Shown: piece by piece, positions 6,057 to 6,433 of the stretch
Layout: every line of letters begins with the position of its first letter
How positions within the stretch are numbered: the stretch's first letter is position 1
Assembly (NCBI GenBank): GCA_000438155.1
Contig: FR902884.1
Coordinates: forward strand, 22,172-28,604
Origin: Firmicutes bacterium CAG:95
Lineage (GTDB): Bacteria > Bacillota > Clostridia > Lachnospirales > Lachnospiraceae
Reading direction: 5' to 3'
Length of the DNA stretch: 6,433 nt
Made by a program: the position numbers and the translations under genes
Notes under the pieces: model-generated
Database searches by the model: none
Told to the model about the DNA's origin: nothing
The model's input: only the letters and a program-made list of their open reading frames with translations

Positions 6057-6433
6057 ATGAGTCAGACTGGAATTTTAACCAAAGCAAAGAAAAAATTTAT
6101 TGGAGATAAAGCCTTTTACCGTTATCTGATTTTTCTGGCCTTTCCGATGATTGTCCAAAACGGAATCACAAGCTTTGTCAGTTTCCTGGATAATATTATG
6201 GTCGGACAGATCGGAACAGAACCCATGTCCGGCGTTGCCATTGTAAATCAGTTATTTTTTGTATTTAATATCTGCATCTTTGGAGGCGTCTCCGGTGCAG
6301 GTATTTTCAGTGCGCAGTTTTTCGGAAAAGGAGACTTTGAGGGACAGAAATATACCTTCCGTTTCAAATTGTACGCCTGTCTGCTGATCACTGCGATTGC
6401 CTGTGTGCTGTTTCATTTCCTGGATGAACCGCT
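6057..6433 (+). CDS. MATE-family efflux transporter, N-terminal part (cut by window edge)
   Basis: The first 125 residues are present, of about 450 usual for the family. The start at 6057 has TTGGAG (6045-6050) six bases upstream; an in-frame ATG at 6036 has no such site. After a short basic N-terminus (KAKKKF), the first membrane helix spans about 22-44 (YLIFLAFPMIVQNGITSF), followed by LDNIMVGQIGTEPMSGVAI (44-62), matching the conserved MATE region after helix 1. The second helix is about 63-84, then AQFFGKGDFEGQ (86-97), typical of the first cytoplasmic loop, and a third helix begins near 105. MATE proteins export cationic drugs, dyes or metabolites in exchange for sodium ions or protons; the substrate cannot be told here. 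It starts 31 bases after trmL, suggesting the same transcript. Confidence 0.92.
   Translation, partial: MSQTGILTKAKKKFIGDKAFYRYLIFLAFPMIVQNGITSFVSFLDNIMVGQIGTEPMSGVAIVNQLFFVFNICIFGGVSGAGIFSAQFFGKGDFEGQKYTFRFKLYACLLITAIACVLFHFLDEP

Overview
The window most resembles a chromosomal segment of a Gram-positive Clostridia member, probably Lachnospiraceae. This rests on the style of the encoded proteins (MutS2 with a C-terminal Smr domain, an OmpR-type regulator with a PDC-like sensor kinase, TrmL of the CspR type, a MATE transporter) and on purine-rich ribosome binding sites before each gene. The taxonomic call is a family-level impression; no database was searched.

Layout. Positions 1-424 (minus strand) carry the 5' part of an AAA-type ATPase gene that runs off the left edge. 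Positions 425-815 are a strongly AT-rich, divergent intergenic region. It holds phased T-tract repeats in front of the ATPase gene, a 40-codon antisense open stretch of unknown status, and two overlapping extended -10 elements with a 16-bp palindrome in front of mutS2. From 816 onward everything is on the plus strand and has a more balanced base composition: mutS2 (816-3197), an OmpR-family response regulator (3287-3985), its sensor histidine kinase (4024-5451), trmL (5513-6025), and the 5' part of a MATE transporter gene (6057 to the right edge).

How the parts may work together. The five plus-strand genes are separated by 89, 38, 61 and 31 bases with no recognisable terminator, so they could form one transcript, possibly with an extra promoter before the regulator. 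MutS2 acts on stalled or collided ribosomes and/or recombination intermediates, and TrmL methylates the tRNA wobble base, so two of the genes touch translation. The regulator and kinase are an obvious cognate pair, and the transporter may be a target or passenger. The functional link between them is inference from order only.

I see no clearly new multi-gene system. The items most worth checking are the operator-like palindrome over the mutS2 promoter, the perfect hairpin between regulator and kinase, the phased A-tracts upstream of the ATPase, the altered LDLRG motif in the Smr domain, and the antisense gene-like fragment.
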